Of a DNA stretch of 36,237 nt, positions 1-11,045 are shown piece after piece. The notes beneath the pieces were generated by a model that worked only from the letters and a program-made list of their open reading frames with translations, was not told where the DNA came from and searched no databases. The stretch is from Aplysia californica (Eukaryota; Mollusca; Gastropoda; Aplysiida; Aplysiidae): assembly GCF_000002075.1 (NCBI RefSeq), contig NW_004797299.1, forward strand, positions 2,234,771 through 2,271,007, read 5' to 3'. Both the position numbers and the translations under genes were made by a program. Each line of letters opens with the position of its first letter. Position 1 is the first letter of the stretch.

Positions 1-38
<38 letters not shown>

Positions 39-81
39 TCTCTCTCTCTTTCACTCATTCTCTCTCTCTCTCTCTCTCTCC
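1..81. repeat. (AC)n then (TC)n microsatellite
   Basis: Perfect AC repeat at 1-37, then TC-rich repeat to about 81. The left end of the window cuts the array. Confidence 0.95.
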
Positions 82-931
82 CAATGACGGCAAAAAATAT
101 GATAAGAACACTGGTTTGGCAAGATATAATTGCCGTGGTCAAATGTGGGTCGAGTCTCTTGCCAAAATGGCGAGTTTTGTTTCTGCTCAGTCAAAGCGGT
201 TGGTGACTAAAGTCAATTTGTATATTGCTGTGGAAAGAAAATAACATTAACTTCAATTTTTTTAAATTGATTTTCAAAACTCCCCGAAGACATCGCAAGA
301 ACGTAAGAATTTCCCACGAACAGAGAGGTAGTCACATTGTGTGTAGTGTAAACTATACTATAAGATCTTGCATCACTGAGACGAAATAATATAGCTTTTT
401 CGACGCTGCGCAAAATGTTTTAATTTCAATCGATTTTAAATTAGGCCTAGATCTATCGCACTTCAATAGTCTTCTGGCGAATGCGAAGTGAAATAGTGAC
501 GCACTGTTAATTAGGTCTAGATCTAGAGAGGTTAGGCCCTAGGCGTACGTTGAAATGGGAAGTCCCTTGAAATGCACAGCGACCCGGCTATCTGAATCTG
601 AGAAGCTCGACAAGTCAAACTTTGGTACTCACATCCATCAGTTCCTCACAAGTGCATCAACACGAACAAAATGTGAGTCAATCCTTTTTCCGCTGAAAAC
701 GACGCATTGATAAAGGAAACATTGCATAATTTTGAATTAATGATCTTAAATTCACAGATTTAGAGCTAATGATAGATCTATATTAATAGCGTAACAGTTA
801 TTGAATGTATAAATAGATCTAGATTACATCTAGCGTGTTATACATGCCCTACAACAAGTACTTAAAGACATTCTCTGTTTTCCTGGAAGCACACAGTGAA
901 AGCAGTCGGTTAAAGTTTGATAAGCTATTAT
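82..931. other. AT-rich stretch without a recognised gene
   Basis: Apart from the candidate exon at 555-666, it holds recurring TAGGCCTAGATC and TCTAGATCTAGA-like words (near 443, 512, 775 and 811). No coding family is seen. Confidence 0.5.
555..666 (+). other. Possible short coding or leader exon, unassigned
   Basis: An open stretch from ATG 555 (MGSPLKCTATRLSESEKLDK start) runs to a donor-like AAAAT|GTGAGT near 661-667 and then to a stop at 710. Composition is less AT-rich than its surroundings. It could be a leader exon of gene A or of a gene to the left; no family is recognised. Confidence 0.2.
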
Positions 932-2417
932 AAACTTGCACAAAAAAGTCAAGGAACAAAAATTCAAAGACAGATAACTGAAAACTTTTTATCCGAATTT
1001 ATTCAGTTTTTCCAAAATGATGATTTCGACTCTCTAGATTATGTGAGTACAATTTCAAATTTCAACAACAACAAGAAGTTTACGCAAAATGAGCTTAAAT
1101 CACACTGGTCGGATTTCAAAAGTCGGGACAGCCATGGTTCTTCATGAACATTGTGAATAGTGGGTGTAGCCATCCTGGTTGATCAAACATTCGGTGCAGC
1201 TTCGACTCATGGACTGGAAATGCCTTTGGAGAGCTTGTTGCGATAGTTTCTGCCACTCCTGGACGAGGTAAACTCAAGAGTTGTTGAAGGTTTTGTGCAG
1301 GAGGGTGGTTGGCCGTTTTACACCGATCAATGTGATCCCAAATGGTCCAATCTGCTGCAGGAGAGGAACAGCAAGGGGTTGTGGGATTTCGTCCCTGTAC
1401 CCTGCCGCAGTCAAATTGCCCTGCATAATATGGTTCAGGGGGGTCCCGTGGTGATCTGAGAAGCCTCCCCACACCAGAACGGACCCTCCACCGTTGGGCG
1501 CCACCTGTTGGATGCAGTCAGAGTGGAACCGCTCTCCTCGGTGCCTCCAGACGTGAGCTCGCCTGTCTTGGTGCACCAGGTTGAATCTGGATTCGTCCCA
1601 GAAGACTACCTGGTCCCACTGACGTCGTGTCCACTGTGAATGGCGAGCGGACCTCGTCTGGCGAGCTGCCTTGTTGGGCGGCGTGTACCTTGGGCGTCTG
1701 GCAGGGACACGAGAAGCGAACCTGGCTCTACGGAGACAGTTCCTCACTGACTCCTCGCTCACGTGGACATTAACTGTCATCCGTCGTTGGCCCCTGATTC
1801 GGTCTGCAGTGGTGGTTCGTGACGTAACGGACTGTCTGACAATGAACCGGTCGATCTTGTCGTTGGTCAAACGTGGCCACCCTGGTCGAGGCCTATGGTG
1901 GACTTGCTGGTCGCCCGCCATCGTTTTTGCAGCTTCCATATGACGGATGGGGACATTCCAAGTCGACGTGAAACGACTTGGAACGTGGAGCCATCTTGTG
2001 GGCAGGCAAGGGCTCGTCTTCTGTTGACACCAGGCAGCGAGCGTCTTTTAACCACCGTGTTGCAATGAAACATGGCTGAAAAACGCTGGCTTGTAAAGGT
2101 TTGTAAGTGAACGATATTCACAGCCAAGACATCTGTTTAGCACGTGACAAGCTCAATTTTAGCCACCAGCCCCTATGCCAATGTTGCAAGGCAGAGAAAT
2201 TTAGTCAATTTTTCATGCTTTTTGACAGTGTTTTGGCATGCTCCACGTCGTCACTTTGAAGCTCGTGTGGGTAAATTTGCTGTACATGCAAACTGTGGCT
2301 AATTGTCAGTGCCTGTGCCAAGTTTGGTTGACTGAACGTAACGAGTTTGCGAGATATTGAAGTTTAGATTTGACAGGTGAAAACACAAGTTGTTCCTTGA
2401 CTTTTTTGTGCGAGTTT
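932..2417 (-). mobile_element. Tc1/mariner element, internally deleted and decayed
   Basis: The ends are 28-bp inverted repeats (932-959 and 2390-2417) that differ at one position (AAACTTGCACAAAAAAGTC against AAACTCGCACAAAAAAGTC). A TA target duplication is not clean. The minus strand encodes a Tc1-type transposase: HTH (STFQVVSRRLGMSPSVIWKL), linker (RPRPGWPRLT), first catalytic Asp (VVFWDESRFNL), VLVWGGFS, and the C-terminal WDHIDRCK and NLQQLL region. The second Asp (DNARPH type) and the NPIEH-type Glu are missing through an internal deletion, so it cannot be active. Total length is about 1.49 kb. Confidence 0.9.
1116..2127 (-). pseudogene. Tc1-type transposase remnant
   Basis: The N-terminal part reads in one frame (2127-1867), the DDE core in a second (1939-1274) and the C-terminal end in a third (1472-1116). 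At least two frameshifts and a deletion of roughly 35 codons around the second and third catalytic residues are implied. It matches Tc1 over nearly all remaining regions, so this is a transposase remnant and not a host gene. Confidence 0.85.
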
Positions 2418-2919
2418 AGTATGATGATTCGTTTTCTCTGTATATAAAAAATATTAATACAAGAGCGGAATGTTGAAATGCTGCATTGCCAATGCTTCCC
2501 CCAATCTAATTTGAAATTATGAGCGCAGCTCTGTCTGCTGTTAATCATTCGACCAGGTATTATTCAGTCCCATATACAGCTGTGAGCTGCTTTTATTCTC
2601 CATATCCATTTAAACAAACAGGAAACTTTATTTAACAAATGAGTATTTAATTTTATATGATGTGATGTGGGCAAAAGGCCCTAAACACTGAATAAACTTG
2701 CGGTTAATTTATAGAATCCCTCCCGTCTCATAGAGGGCGATATTTTGTAGCTTTTCCGTTTTTTTTATGGGCCTGAACACGATTTTGGCATTTAAAAACT
2801 TTGCAAATGGTTATCCCCTCCCCCTCCCCCCTCCACCTAATGACTTAAAAATCATGCATAAACAATATTTAAAAAACCCAGCCATGGCATGGAGAGCAGC
2901 CGCGAGACGGGAGTGATTC
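2418..2919. other. Non-coding sequence between the Tc1 element and gene A
   Basis: AT-rich, with a C-rich run at 2815-2840 and no recognisable coding segment. It probably includes gene A upstream control sequence. Confidence 0.4.
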
Positions 2920-2927
2920 TATAAAAA
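2920..2927 (+). promoter_or_regulatory. Candidate TATA box for gene A
   Basis: TATAAAAA lies about 200 bp before the gene A start codon in a non-repetitive stretch. A perfect octamer ATGCAAAT lies at 2955-2962, close to where transcription would then start. Both are motif matches only. Confidence 0.3.
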
Positions 2928-3130
2928 TACCAAACTTTGCTTACTTACTTTCGGATGCAAATAATTAATTGTTCATCGTGGCGAGTTACAAAAGTGACAG
3001 TGGCCGGATGAATTCCTTCCGCAGAACAAATGATTTGCTTCTAACAATGAAGTATGGCATAACTGACTTAAACTTAAACAAACAGGAAGGAAGTTTGCGC
3101 ACGACACAGCCCAGTATTTCCCCCGAAGTG

Positions 3131-3252
3131 ATGGCAAACAACAAACAGGTCATCACCGTGGTCTTCCTCGCCACAAGCCTCTTCTTGGCGCAGCGTTATG
3201 CCCGGGGCGAGAGCTGCAGGACCAACCTGGGACCTGGCTGTTTATGTATCAG
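3131..3252 (+). CDS. Gene A exon 1: signal peptide and start of LRRNT cap
   Basis: This ATG was chosen because a hydrophobic leader follows at once (MANNKQVITVVFLATSLFLA). An in-frame ATG at 2969 would add 54 polar residues in front of the leader. The exon ends CTGTTTATGTATCAG|GTAGGC, phase 2, within Arg41. It carries three of the four N-cap cysteines. Confidence 0.85.
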
Positions 3253-5378
3253 GTAGGCCTAAACAATCATTGTGTATGATCAGAATAAGCCTTTTTTTAC
3301 CTTTTTTTAAAACAAAATTATTATTACTATTATTATTGTCATTATCATTACCATTATTATTTTTATTATTATAAGGATAATTGTAAAATACTGATAAATA
3401 TAAAACTAATATCAAAAGAAGCAGCAACAATAGCAACAAGAAGTACTTTAGACCTACTACTGTCCTTTTTTTCTATGTTTAGTCTAAAAAAAATATTTCC
3501 GCAAAGCCCCGACCTTGCCGAATATCCCTTGTTTTCCTCATCATCGTATTCATGCCCATCAGAGAAAGGGCTACTGTCCACGTGACCTGTCACACATTAG
3601 CTCAGTGGACGCGCCCCTTAGACGAGTGGAACGGCGTGGAAAAACTAGTGGTCATATGCCTGGGCGAGGAGGCCACCGTGAGCTTGGAACACCCTCTAGC
3701 GGCAAACCTGACGGCTCTCACTTTGACGTCACTGGAGGTTCATGACTGCGGCTTGCGGGACTTGGGCCCGTGGGCGGTGGATAATCTAGTCAGGTACCTC
3801 CACCGAGCGTTTGTTTCTGGATGTCATTGTGTATAATTCAATGCTGTTTTCACGGAAGTCTTTTAGTACAAAGAAGAAAGTTCTATTCCTGTATGTGAAA
3901 CGTGTTTTATGATATTATTGTGTTTTCATCTGGTGCACTGTGTCCCACCTATCCCAGATTGGCGTTGACAGGCTGGATCGAAGTGGTATACCTCCTGAAA
4001 TGATCTAAAGTGTGTAAATGGGGACGTAAGATAAGTTTTCACAATCACTTTACGTAAGCATGACTAATCGGAGAGGAGTGCTTTCAGCTGGACAACTACT
4101 AATTAACAAGGATAGCAATGTAAGTACAGATGGCCTTAAAAAATTGCAACAAATAACACAAAGAGGAAAACCGAGCTGGTCAAGAACACAGACAACAGGA
4201 AAGAAAGGGGTACCATGACTGAATATGTCTGCTCCAGACCTGAGACCTGCAGAAAAAGTAATCATTTTAAACTCAGTGCCGTTCTTCGACAAAATAGTTG
4301 GCCAACAATTTTGTTCAAGATAAGCACTGCTAGAATTAAATTTATTGCGTTGTGTGCGTGTGGCACCGTCCCTTATTTTCAAGGTCCACAACTCACCGAC
4401 AAAACTGTTCACCAGTTATCTTGTCGAAGTGTGGTAATCTATATACGAGCGCCTATACATATAATTTCGTACATGTGGATGGTTGTTTTCTATGGCTGAA
4501 AAAAACTACGGAAAGTAGGACCATGAAAAAATGACTGAAGGTAGTTCAAAGACCAAGCTCAGTTTTTATCAAATCAGTAAGTGCTTGCATAAGCTTTAAA
4601 AAATTATAAAAATAGAAAACACTATCGGCCGTTTATGATTTTCCCGTTCGTCATTTCAATGCAGTGTTCAAGACATTTCGCTTTCCATAATATAGAAATT
4701 GCTCTTCCGCCGGAAATAAACAAATATCAAGTGTTCGTCACTTTGGTCGCCTAAAACTTCCGAACCACTTAACTTTCGAATTTGAAAAACAATAACGGTG
4801 GTTCAGAATCAATTAAAGGGTGGCCAGTGATACAAAGAAGTCTGAAGCCAGAGTAGTTTAATTTTCAGCTTTTCATTAGTTTCGTTTAGATCTAATCTTT
4901 GGAAAGTCCGTCTTCTAAGACGCCATTGTAAACAAGTGCGACTTCCCTTCACATGCTGTGCGCACTGAACCCAAAATTGACTTGACGACTAAGTATGTTC
5001 ACCAAACGTGGTACTCAGGTAGTAAGCTAATAAATAAAATAAAGAGAGCAGCGTAAAATATCGTAAGGGCTTCAACGCCGAATGCATGCAAAGCCGAATT
5101 GTAGGCGTGCTTCCAGAAAATCCCATCAACTCCATAATGTTACAAACAGAATTGTCTACAGATTTTTTTCTCTCCCAAACTGCACTGTAACCCTTGATTT
5201 AAATAAATGTGATAAAATTGTGTCTCGTTCATATTCATGTTAAATTTATTTTTTTTGTGTGCAGAATACGTTGTTTTTTGTGTTTTTGGTTGTTGTTGTT
5301 TTTTTTGGGGGGTAGTTTTTTGTTCTTTTTCGGGTTTGGGGGGTTTTTCAGTTTTTGTTTTATGTTTGTTGTTGCTGC

Positions 5379-5425
<47 letters not shown>

Positions 5426-6497
5426 TTGTTGTTGTTGTTGTTTGGTTGGTTGGCTCTTTTTTTGGGAGGGGATGCTTTTTGGAGGGTGGATGTTGTTGGT
5501 GTGTTTGTTGTTTCCTTATTCTCGGTTTTGTAGTAAATGGACATCGTGTGTTTTGACCTAGAGCCTTCGTTCACACAACTTCATTCATTTACAATAATCG
5601 GCCAGAGAGACAGGCCTTCAGCTGGACAACAACCGGCTGAGCCGCATCCCCCTGGCTGTACGGACTCTGGCACTGCGGGAGCTGTACTTCTACGACAACC
5701 CAATCACCGCCATCTGTGCTGGAGAACTGCCCGACACGCTAGAGATTCTTCGACTAGAGGCCGCCGACCTGCGCTACATAGACCCGGACGCCTTCGCCAA
5801 GACGAAACGCCTGAAGGTTCTAGTAATCTACGGCATGAATCATTTCTTCTTGTCTTTGCTCTTCTTTTTTCTTTTTTTTTTTTTTTTTTTTTTGGTACTG
5901 CGCTCGCAACTGCATAAGGTCATACTCATATAAACACGAAGGGCACATTAAACATTTTCAGTGGGTTACCAACTTGGTAGGAAATTTGGAATTTTGCCCG
6001 GGTGGCGGCTGAAACCTACTCTTATCGATTTTAGACCACCAAGAAATCTTTAACGTGCGCAATTTGCACATGGGCCCTCCGAGATGTTTCGCCCTTGTCT
6101 GAGAAGGCTAGGTGTAGATCTTTCCTACCAGAAGATCAGGGTGGTGGCTGAAAGACGGCAGTAAGAAGGAGCCAAGGAGCAGCAGTAGAAAGGCTGCAGA
6201 AAGAGTCAGGATCCCAGAGAGGGAGCAGAGGGGGTGAGGGCAGAAAATACAGACGACGAAAGCAGATAACAGAACGTTGTTAGAGAGCAGGAAAGGAGAA
6301 AGGAGACAATTTTAGGGAAGAAAATGTTCCGAACCCGGGACCTTTGAACGAGAGGCGAACACCGTCCTTTATCTCTAGGCCACGAGAGCCTCCTTCCCCC
6401 CTTTCTTCTTCTTGTTGTTGTTTCGTTGTTGTAGTGGCTGTTGTTGTTGTTTTGCTGTTTATGTTGTTTAAGTTGTTCCTGATGTTGCTTGTTGTTT

Positions 6498-6541
<44 letters not shown>

Positions 6542-7970
6542 GGTGTTGTTGTTGTTGGTGTTGTTGCTGTTATTGTAGTTGTTCTTATTCTTCATCTTCT
6601 TCTTTTTCTTCTTCTCCTTCTTCTATTATCGGCACAATTTATATCACTCAGGATGCAGGCCTCAACATTTTCAGTCACGGTCAAACTGGGCTGAGTTGGC
6701 ACATAACGTACAAGCAGAAAGCCTAAGCTGCTCGAAAGAAATTCCACTCCAATGGGAATCGAACTCATGTCTCCTGTTTGTAATGGCTAAGCGCCTAACA
6801 GCTAAACAATAGACTCCGGTTGCTATCTTTCTCTTAGGCGTTCATGGGCTCTTAGAAATAAAAAGGTATTTGGCCCTTATATGACCTTAATAATGTGTTG
6901 CAAGAGTCTCAACTTACTTACTTTTGTACTTTTTCATCCTGTTGCCGTTAAGCGTCGAGGGGAGATGCAGTTTTCTATGGTAGGCTAACTCCGCAGCTCT
7001 TTCAGTTGTGATGTTATGTTTTCTTAGGGTTTCCTTGACACCCTCGATCCACCTTTTGCGTGGCCTTCCTCTTCCATTATAGCCTGAGTGCTTGGTGTTG
7101 TAGGCTCTCGAGGCTGGTCAGGTGACATTCGTATCAGGTGGCCAAACCATTTTATCCTCTGTCTTTCTATGTAACGCAGACAGGACTCAGTGCCTATAGC
7201 TGCTCTTACTTCTTCATGTATCTGCCTTTCTCGTCTTGCGAAGTTAAGGGTTTTGCGGAGACATTTCATTTCGCAAGCGTTGATTTGGCTTTCATGCTCA
7301 ACGCTCTTACTATAACAAAATAAAGAAAAAAGTTTATCCGTTATCGCTACAGGTTTTCAGAGTTCCTGGGGCGAAAGGTCTTCATTGTATCCACCCCGGA
7401 ACGTTTGCCAACACACAGTTAAGACAGGTAGACGTGAGTGACTCAGGACTCACGAGTTTGGATTTCTTGCTGAGTGTCGACAACAACTGGGGTGGCCAAG
7501 AGCTTCCCGCGACGAGGGTGAGTAATAACGGTAGTTTAGGGTCTGGGGGGGGGGGGTATAACGTCCATAGGGATGGATTAGATGTACTGGTGAATTTATT
7601 TTTTAGAATGAGTGTTTTGCTACCCAATCGACTCATATTAGATAGTTTAGGAAGCGGGCGTTGACCACGCCTGTCAGACAAATCCCAGCAGCAAGACCTA
7701 GACTAGATACGGGAGGAAAATTCTCCCCGCCCGAGAATCGAACTCGGGTCTCTTGTGTGCGGTAGAGTATATACATTCGGTACCGTTGTACAAAAAAATT
7801 TTTCCTTGTTCTCAACCCTTTTATCCACACGCCACACCCCCTCCCCGACCCCTTTCATACATTGAGGTTCTCTCAGCCTTCCTGCCTGTTGCTCCCTCTC
7901 CTTCTTTCCATTTATTGATCTTTCTATCTGTCTGTCTCAAAGTGAAATGCTCGCAGCTAAAGGGATTTGA

Positions 7971-8038
<68 letters not shown>

Positions 8039-10876
8039 TCTGTCTGTCTGTCTTTCTCTTTTCATATCTATCAAGTTATCTGCCTTTTGGTTTATTCGTT
8101 CATCTATTAATCTCATGTATCGTGCATGTCTATATTTTCGCCCATAAACGTCAACAACTACCAATAATTATTGACTTCAAAGCGTTAATCAAGATTCTCA
8201 CCAGGAGACTGTTCAGATGTCTTAACGCAAGATGATAACACGTTTCCACGATATAGTGTTTTCAAGTGGTAGTAATATAATGGGGCTTCTATCCAAGACA
8301 CTATTTATGCATATTTACTCTTATTTCAAATGATTGCCTTTCGAAAATGTTGTGCAAAGGTTGGGGGGGGAGGGGGGGGATTTACCCCTAAGTATTTTAT
8401 CCGTTTCATTTGATTATGTAGGGATAAGTACAATAAATGATGGATGTATTATTCTATGTTTAGTCAACACTTGGAATGATTTAATAACAAAACTTACACG
8501 TTCATTTTTGTCTTCCTCTTCTCATGGAACGATATTCTAAACTGATAATCTTGACGACATAAATGAATGTGTGTCTCTGCCAACTCCACCGGTGGTTTTG
8601 ACGGATGTGTCGTTGGACAGATTGAAGCTGGAGGCAGCAACGTAATCTGTGACTGCTCTGTGAAAGAGATTGCCTTCAGGTAGACGCTTCCTCAGAATCA
8701 CAACGTTCTATCTGATCAGTACCTAGTTTGGAGTTACTTCTTTTGCGTTAAAAATTTTGAGTTTCACAATATGTCAAGATTTTTTCAAAGGAATTCTGTC
8801 AACATCTTGATAACGACTCCGAAAAATCTTACGATTTCGATGGACCAGGTAGAACATTTGGCTTTTGACCTCATTGCCTTAGTAACTCAAAACGTCCAAA
8901 AATGTCAGATAGAGATTTGTAATTCTGAGGTGGCCAAATGACAAGTCAACGTTGAGATCGTTCCCGTTCAGTTCTATATTATTTATCATAGTTCAATGCT
9001 TTCTGGGATGACACCTTCTCCGATGAATTTACCTCATCGGTAAATTTTTCTTCCAAGCAAATACTAGATATAATATGGTGTAATTAGGTTTGTTAACCAG
9101 TGACATCTTCATTCACTTTGCTTCCCAAAACCATAACTGCCTCAATGTATAGCCTTCTGGGATAAAGGGGGCTTAGAGAGGGGGAGTGGTGCTTTGCAGA
9201 ATTCCTCAACAGCCATCGTGTTATATTTTCTAGTCAGCCCGGCTGGACGAAATGAATTAGCGTGGTGAAACTTGCTGGTGTTGTTTGTTTGTTGTTGTTT
9301 TTTTGCTGTTTTTTTTGTTTTTGTTGGAGGGGGTATATTTATGTTTTTTCCCTTGGGTATGTAAAAATGTGGACGGTCGATATCAAACAGGGTAGACCAA
9401 GATACCTTAAATATAACACAAGATACAGAACCAACTCGCCGTGTCAATCAACTGCCCCAGCTCAGCTAGTGCCGTCTTCCTATATTGAAGAGCTTTCCTT
9501 AAGCATGAACAGTAGAGTAGTTTCCCCACACACAATGTAATAACACCAAAATATTATGGTCCAAGATATAATACGGTTACAGGGGGCAGTCTCTTTTTCT
9601 TGTTTTGAGAAAAATATTCGTCTCAGCCTTGAAAAACCAAGTACTCTGCATTTGAAAGGATCTTCATCGTATCTTGTATAGGATACATGTAAAACTTTGT
9701 TACACCTCTACTGTCCCCTGTCACTTGTTAGCATGGCTACACTCTTTGATACAACAGGGCTCCACCTTCTCTGATATCTGGTTTGGTATATTATTTCATG
9801 AAGTTGCTGACCACTGTTGGATTTCACTTTTTTCAATGTATGGTGTAGAAGGTCTTCTCTATTTCTCTTTGCTTTTACTTGCTCATCAGCTCAGTTATCA
9901 TCAGGTCCGTTTTCATATTTCTGTTTTCGTAACCAAGGCTTTTAGCCTCCTTTTGCTGATCTTTGAAAGTGTAGTGCAACAGTGTATCAAGTTCTTTGAG
10001 GACATTTTTGTAATTTGTTTTTTTTATCTATCTGTTTTACTTTCTTGAGAAAAGGAAAAGGAGCAAACTGGTGGTACTTATTCATTTGTTCCTGAGTGCT
10101 GTCTTGCACCAGCGCCTGTGGTATGACCAACAGTTGTAGAAGCACAGCTGGTTGTTTAAATGGCCGTTCGTGTTAAATATTGTAATAATTGTAAATGTTT
10201 TACTTCCCAACGAACACAATTTTGATCGTTTAGGAACAAGCTACTTCAGCCTTGACTGTTAAGGCCAACGCAGTCTAAATGGGGTGCAACATCTCGAATG
10301 ACAGACGGAGATCTTCAATAAAACAACTGCCCCCCTCGAGATTTGAACTTACACATTCTGTATTTGTTTCATTACGTACCTCGATGGAGAGTCTGACTCT
10401 CACACCACGGACGCCTGTACTCAATAACGTTTAAAAGTACGAAGGCCGAGTCAAATTTAAATCGTTAGTAGAATATGCACAAACTACAACGTTCACATGG
10501 CTAATTCGTCTGTAACTTCGAAAACTTATTGATCTCATTCTGCAGATATGGAGACGCCCTAAATGTGGACTGTGTGAAGGAACTCAGAGACGGAGAGGCG
10601 TTTAAGATAAAGAAAGGAAAAGCCTCTTCTTGGGAGATGAAATTTGCAAACTGTCCCACTGACACGCCAACAAACCCACCCACTGTTGCGAACGGTTGCT
10701 TCAGACAGGGCATGCATGAAAGGAGTGAGTGCAAGAGATGGCAGAGTGTTCCCTTCCGAGTGGGGGAGATTAAGGAAGATCCTTATTTAGCTTTGGCCGG
10801 GGAAGTTCGGCATCAGTCAACGTTTATTTTGGTATCCCTTTTGTTGTTTATCGTTTGGATGGATTTTGTTGCCTAG
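3131..10876 (+). CDS. Gene A: secreted, probably GPI-anchored leucine-rich-repeat protein (6 exons, 372 aa)
   Basis: Spliced model: 3131-3252, 3563-3793, 5606-5816, 7353-7517, 8621-8679, 10546-10876. All introns are GT-AG, the phases agree (2,2,0,0,2) and the total is 1119 nt. Residues 1-25 are a signal peptide (VITVVFLATSLFLA core). A cysteine cap follows (C29, C37, C39, C51; LRRNT type), then LRRs over about 65-240 with phases such as LQLDNNRLSRIP and LRELYFYDNPITAICAGELP. The LRRCT cap starts with ICDC near residue 251 and continues with DC, NC, GC and EC cysteines in the last exon. The protein ends in STFILVSLLLFIVWMDFVA-stop, a hydrophobic tail without a cytoplasmic domain, so GPI attachment is more likely than a transmembrane anchor. 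One N-glycosylation site is seen (NLT, residues 90-92). The closest relative in the window is gene B downstream. Cell-surface binding or adhesion is the family-level inference; the ligand is unknown. Confidence 0.85.
3563..3793 (+). CDS. Gene A exon 2: LRRNT end and first LRRs
   Basis: The acceptor is CATGCCCATCAG|A, which completes Arg41. The exon encodes residues 42-117, with the fourth N-cap cysteine (HVTCHTL) and two LRR-like strands (VEKLVVICL, LTALTLTSLEVHDCGL). The donor is GTCAG|GTACCT, phase 2. The same residues in gene B are split over two exons. Confidence 0.85.
3794..5605 (+). other. Gene A intron 2 (1.8 kb)
   Basis: It holds a GTT tract near its 3' end. A stretch near 3940-3985 resembles 23985-24030 (CCAGATTGGCGTTGACAGGC against CCAAATTGACGCTGACAGAC), probably ends of one unidentified repeat. 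Nothing else is recognised. Confidence 0.5.
5365..5443. repeat. (GTT)n microsatellite in gene A intron 2
   Basis: About 25 GTT units with a few interruptions, ending about 160 bp before exon 3. Cysteine or valine runs read from it are not protein. Confidence 0.95.
5606..5816 (+). CDS. Gene A exon 3: central LRRs
   Basis: Two nearby AGs could serve as acceptor. CGGCCAG|A was chosen because it alone keeps phase 2 and gives a 20-residue LRR across the junction. The exon encodes residues 119-188, including LQLDNNRLSRIP, YFYDNPITAICAGELP and LRLEAADLRYIDPDAF. It ends CTGAAG|GTTCTA, phase 0. The block around DNPITAICAGELP is the strongest match to gene B exon 3. Confidence 0.88.
5872..6390 (-). 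repeat. tRNA-derived SINE (family S1), full-length-like, minus strand
   Basis: Reading the minus strand, it starts with a tRNA-like head (GGCTCTCGTGGCCTAGAG, B box GGTCCCGGGTTCGGAAC), a body of about 450 bp, a 3' end with GACCTTATGCAGTTGCGAGC, and an A-tail seen here as the T run 5872-5893. The copy at 30298-30820 is collinear throughout. It sits 55 bp after the exon 3 donor of gene A. Confidence 0.85.
6412..6625. repeat. (GTT)n and CTT-rich microsatellite
   Basis: Imperfect GTT repeat to 6583, then a TTC/TTCT-rich part. It starts about 20 bp from the 5' end of the SINE. Confidence 0.9.
6637..6830 (-). repeat. tRNA-derived SINE fragment
   Basis: The minus strand has TTTAGCTGTTAGGCGCTTAG (A-box type) and GAGTTCGATTCCCATTGG (B box) with tRNA-like spacing. 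A 3' remnant with CTTATATGACCTTA follows on the plus strand near 6880 and may belong to another copy. Confidence 0.6.
6917..7300 (-). mobile_element. LINE 3' end (RTE-like), minus strand
   Basis: The minus strand encodes the end of a reverse-transcriptase protein: MKCLRKTLNFARRERQIHEE, then IERQRIKWFGHLIRM. It continues, with breaks, through a PRKRWI-like basic stretch to a tail of (AAGT)n seen as ACTTACTTACTTTTG near 6912-6927. It is 5'-truncated inside gene A intron 3 and related to 11715-12285. Confidence 0.75.
7353..7517 (+). CDS. Gene A exon 4: last LRRs
   Basis: It lies between the acceptor TTATCGCTACAG| and the donor ACGAGG|GTGAGT, 55 codons, phase 0 at both ends. It encodes residues 189-243: HCIHPGTFANTQLRQVDVSD, then SGLTSLDFLLSV. 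It matches gene B exon 4 (LRRINIKDSGVESLHFLFRV), which supports both models. Confidence 0.85.
7670..7800 (-). repeat. tRNA-like SINE head
   Basis: The minus strand shows GAGTTCGATTCTCGGGCGGG (B box) and an upstream A-box-like segment, in gene A intron 4. No acceptor-stem pairing is evident, so a functional tRNA is unlikely. Confidence 0.5.
7971..8038. repeat. (AAC)n microsatellite
   Basis: About 22 uninterrupted AAC units in gene A intron 4. Confidence 0.97.
8621..8679 (+). CDS. Gene A exon 5: short exon with first LRRCT cysteines
   Basis: A 59-nt exon encodes IEAGGSNVICDCSVKEIAF, phase 0 in and phase 2 out. The acceptor (GTTGGACAG|ATT) is weak by eye. It was chosen because it aligns with the gene B junction before VNAEGTKVPCDC, and a stop lies in frame a little upstream. 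The donor is TTCAG|GTAGAC. Confidence 0.8.
8691..8930 (+). mobile_element. MITE family M1, about 240 bp, with 25-bp inverted ends
   Basis: It starts CTCAGAATCACAACGTTCTA and ends with the near-complement (TAGAGATTTGTAATTCTGAG), about 20 of 25 bases pairing. Related copies lie at 12331-12553, 18530-18605 (part) and 35222-35492, all sharing AACTCAAAAC..CCAAAAATG. This copy begins 11 bp after the exon 5 donor of gene A. It has no coding capacity. Confidence 0.75.
8931..10545 (+). other. Rest of gene A intron 5
   Basis: AT-rich and mostly featureless. A degraded tRNA-like segment near 10320-10420 (minus strand, AAGTTCAAATCTCGAG resembling a B box) suggests an old SINE. No exon is seen between 8679 and 10546. 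Confidence 0.45.
10546..10876 (+). CDS. Gene A exon 6: LRRCT end and hydrophobic C-terminal tail
   Basis: The acceptor is CTCATTCTGCAG|A, phase 2, and the reading frame runs to TAG at 10876. It encodes the remaining cap cysteines (VDCVKEL, FANCPTD, NGCFRQG, RSECKRW), a polar linker (VGEIKEDPYLALAGEVRHQ) and the hydrophobic end. Small residues A-G upstream of the hydrophobic segment could be the GPI attachment site; this is not certain. Confidence 0.85.
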
Positions 10877-10951
10877 GTAAAAGATGAAATAATGTGCTGA
10901 AAGATGTTATTTGTATGATTTAATTTTGAGATAAGGGAAGGAAGGAAAGAA

Positions 10952-11011
<60 letters not shown>

Positions 11012-11045
11012 TCACGCACGCACACAGGCAGGCACAAGCAAACAA
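10952..11045. repeat. (CA)n microsatellite
   Basis: CA repeat to about 11007, then degenerate CA/CG and GA-rich sequence to about 11125, in the presumed 3' region of gene A. Confidence 0.9.

Noticed and set aside
5209-5574. Open frames with long Cys, Val, Leu or Asn runs
   Set aside because: They are readings of the GTT microsatellite in gene A intron 2; all frames on both strands are open for that reason.
9674-10048. A 124-codon hydrophobic open frame in gene A intron 5
   Set aside because: AT-rich Leu/Phe-rich reading, no conserved motif, and no splice phase that would fit between exons 5 and 6.
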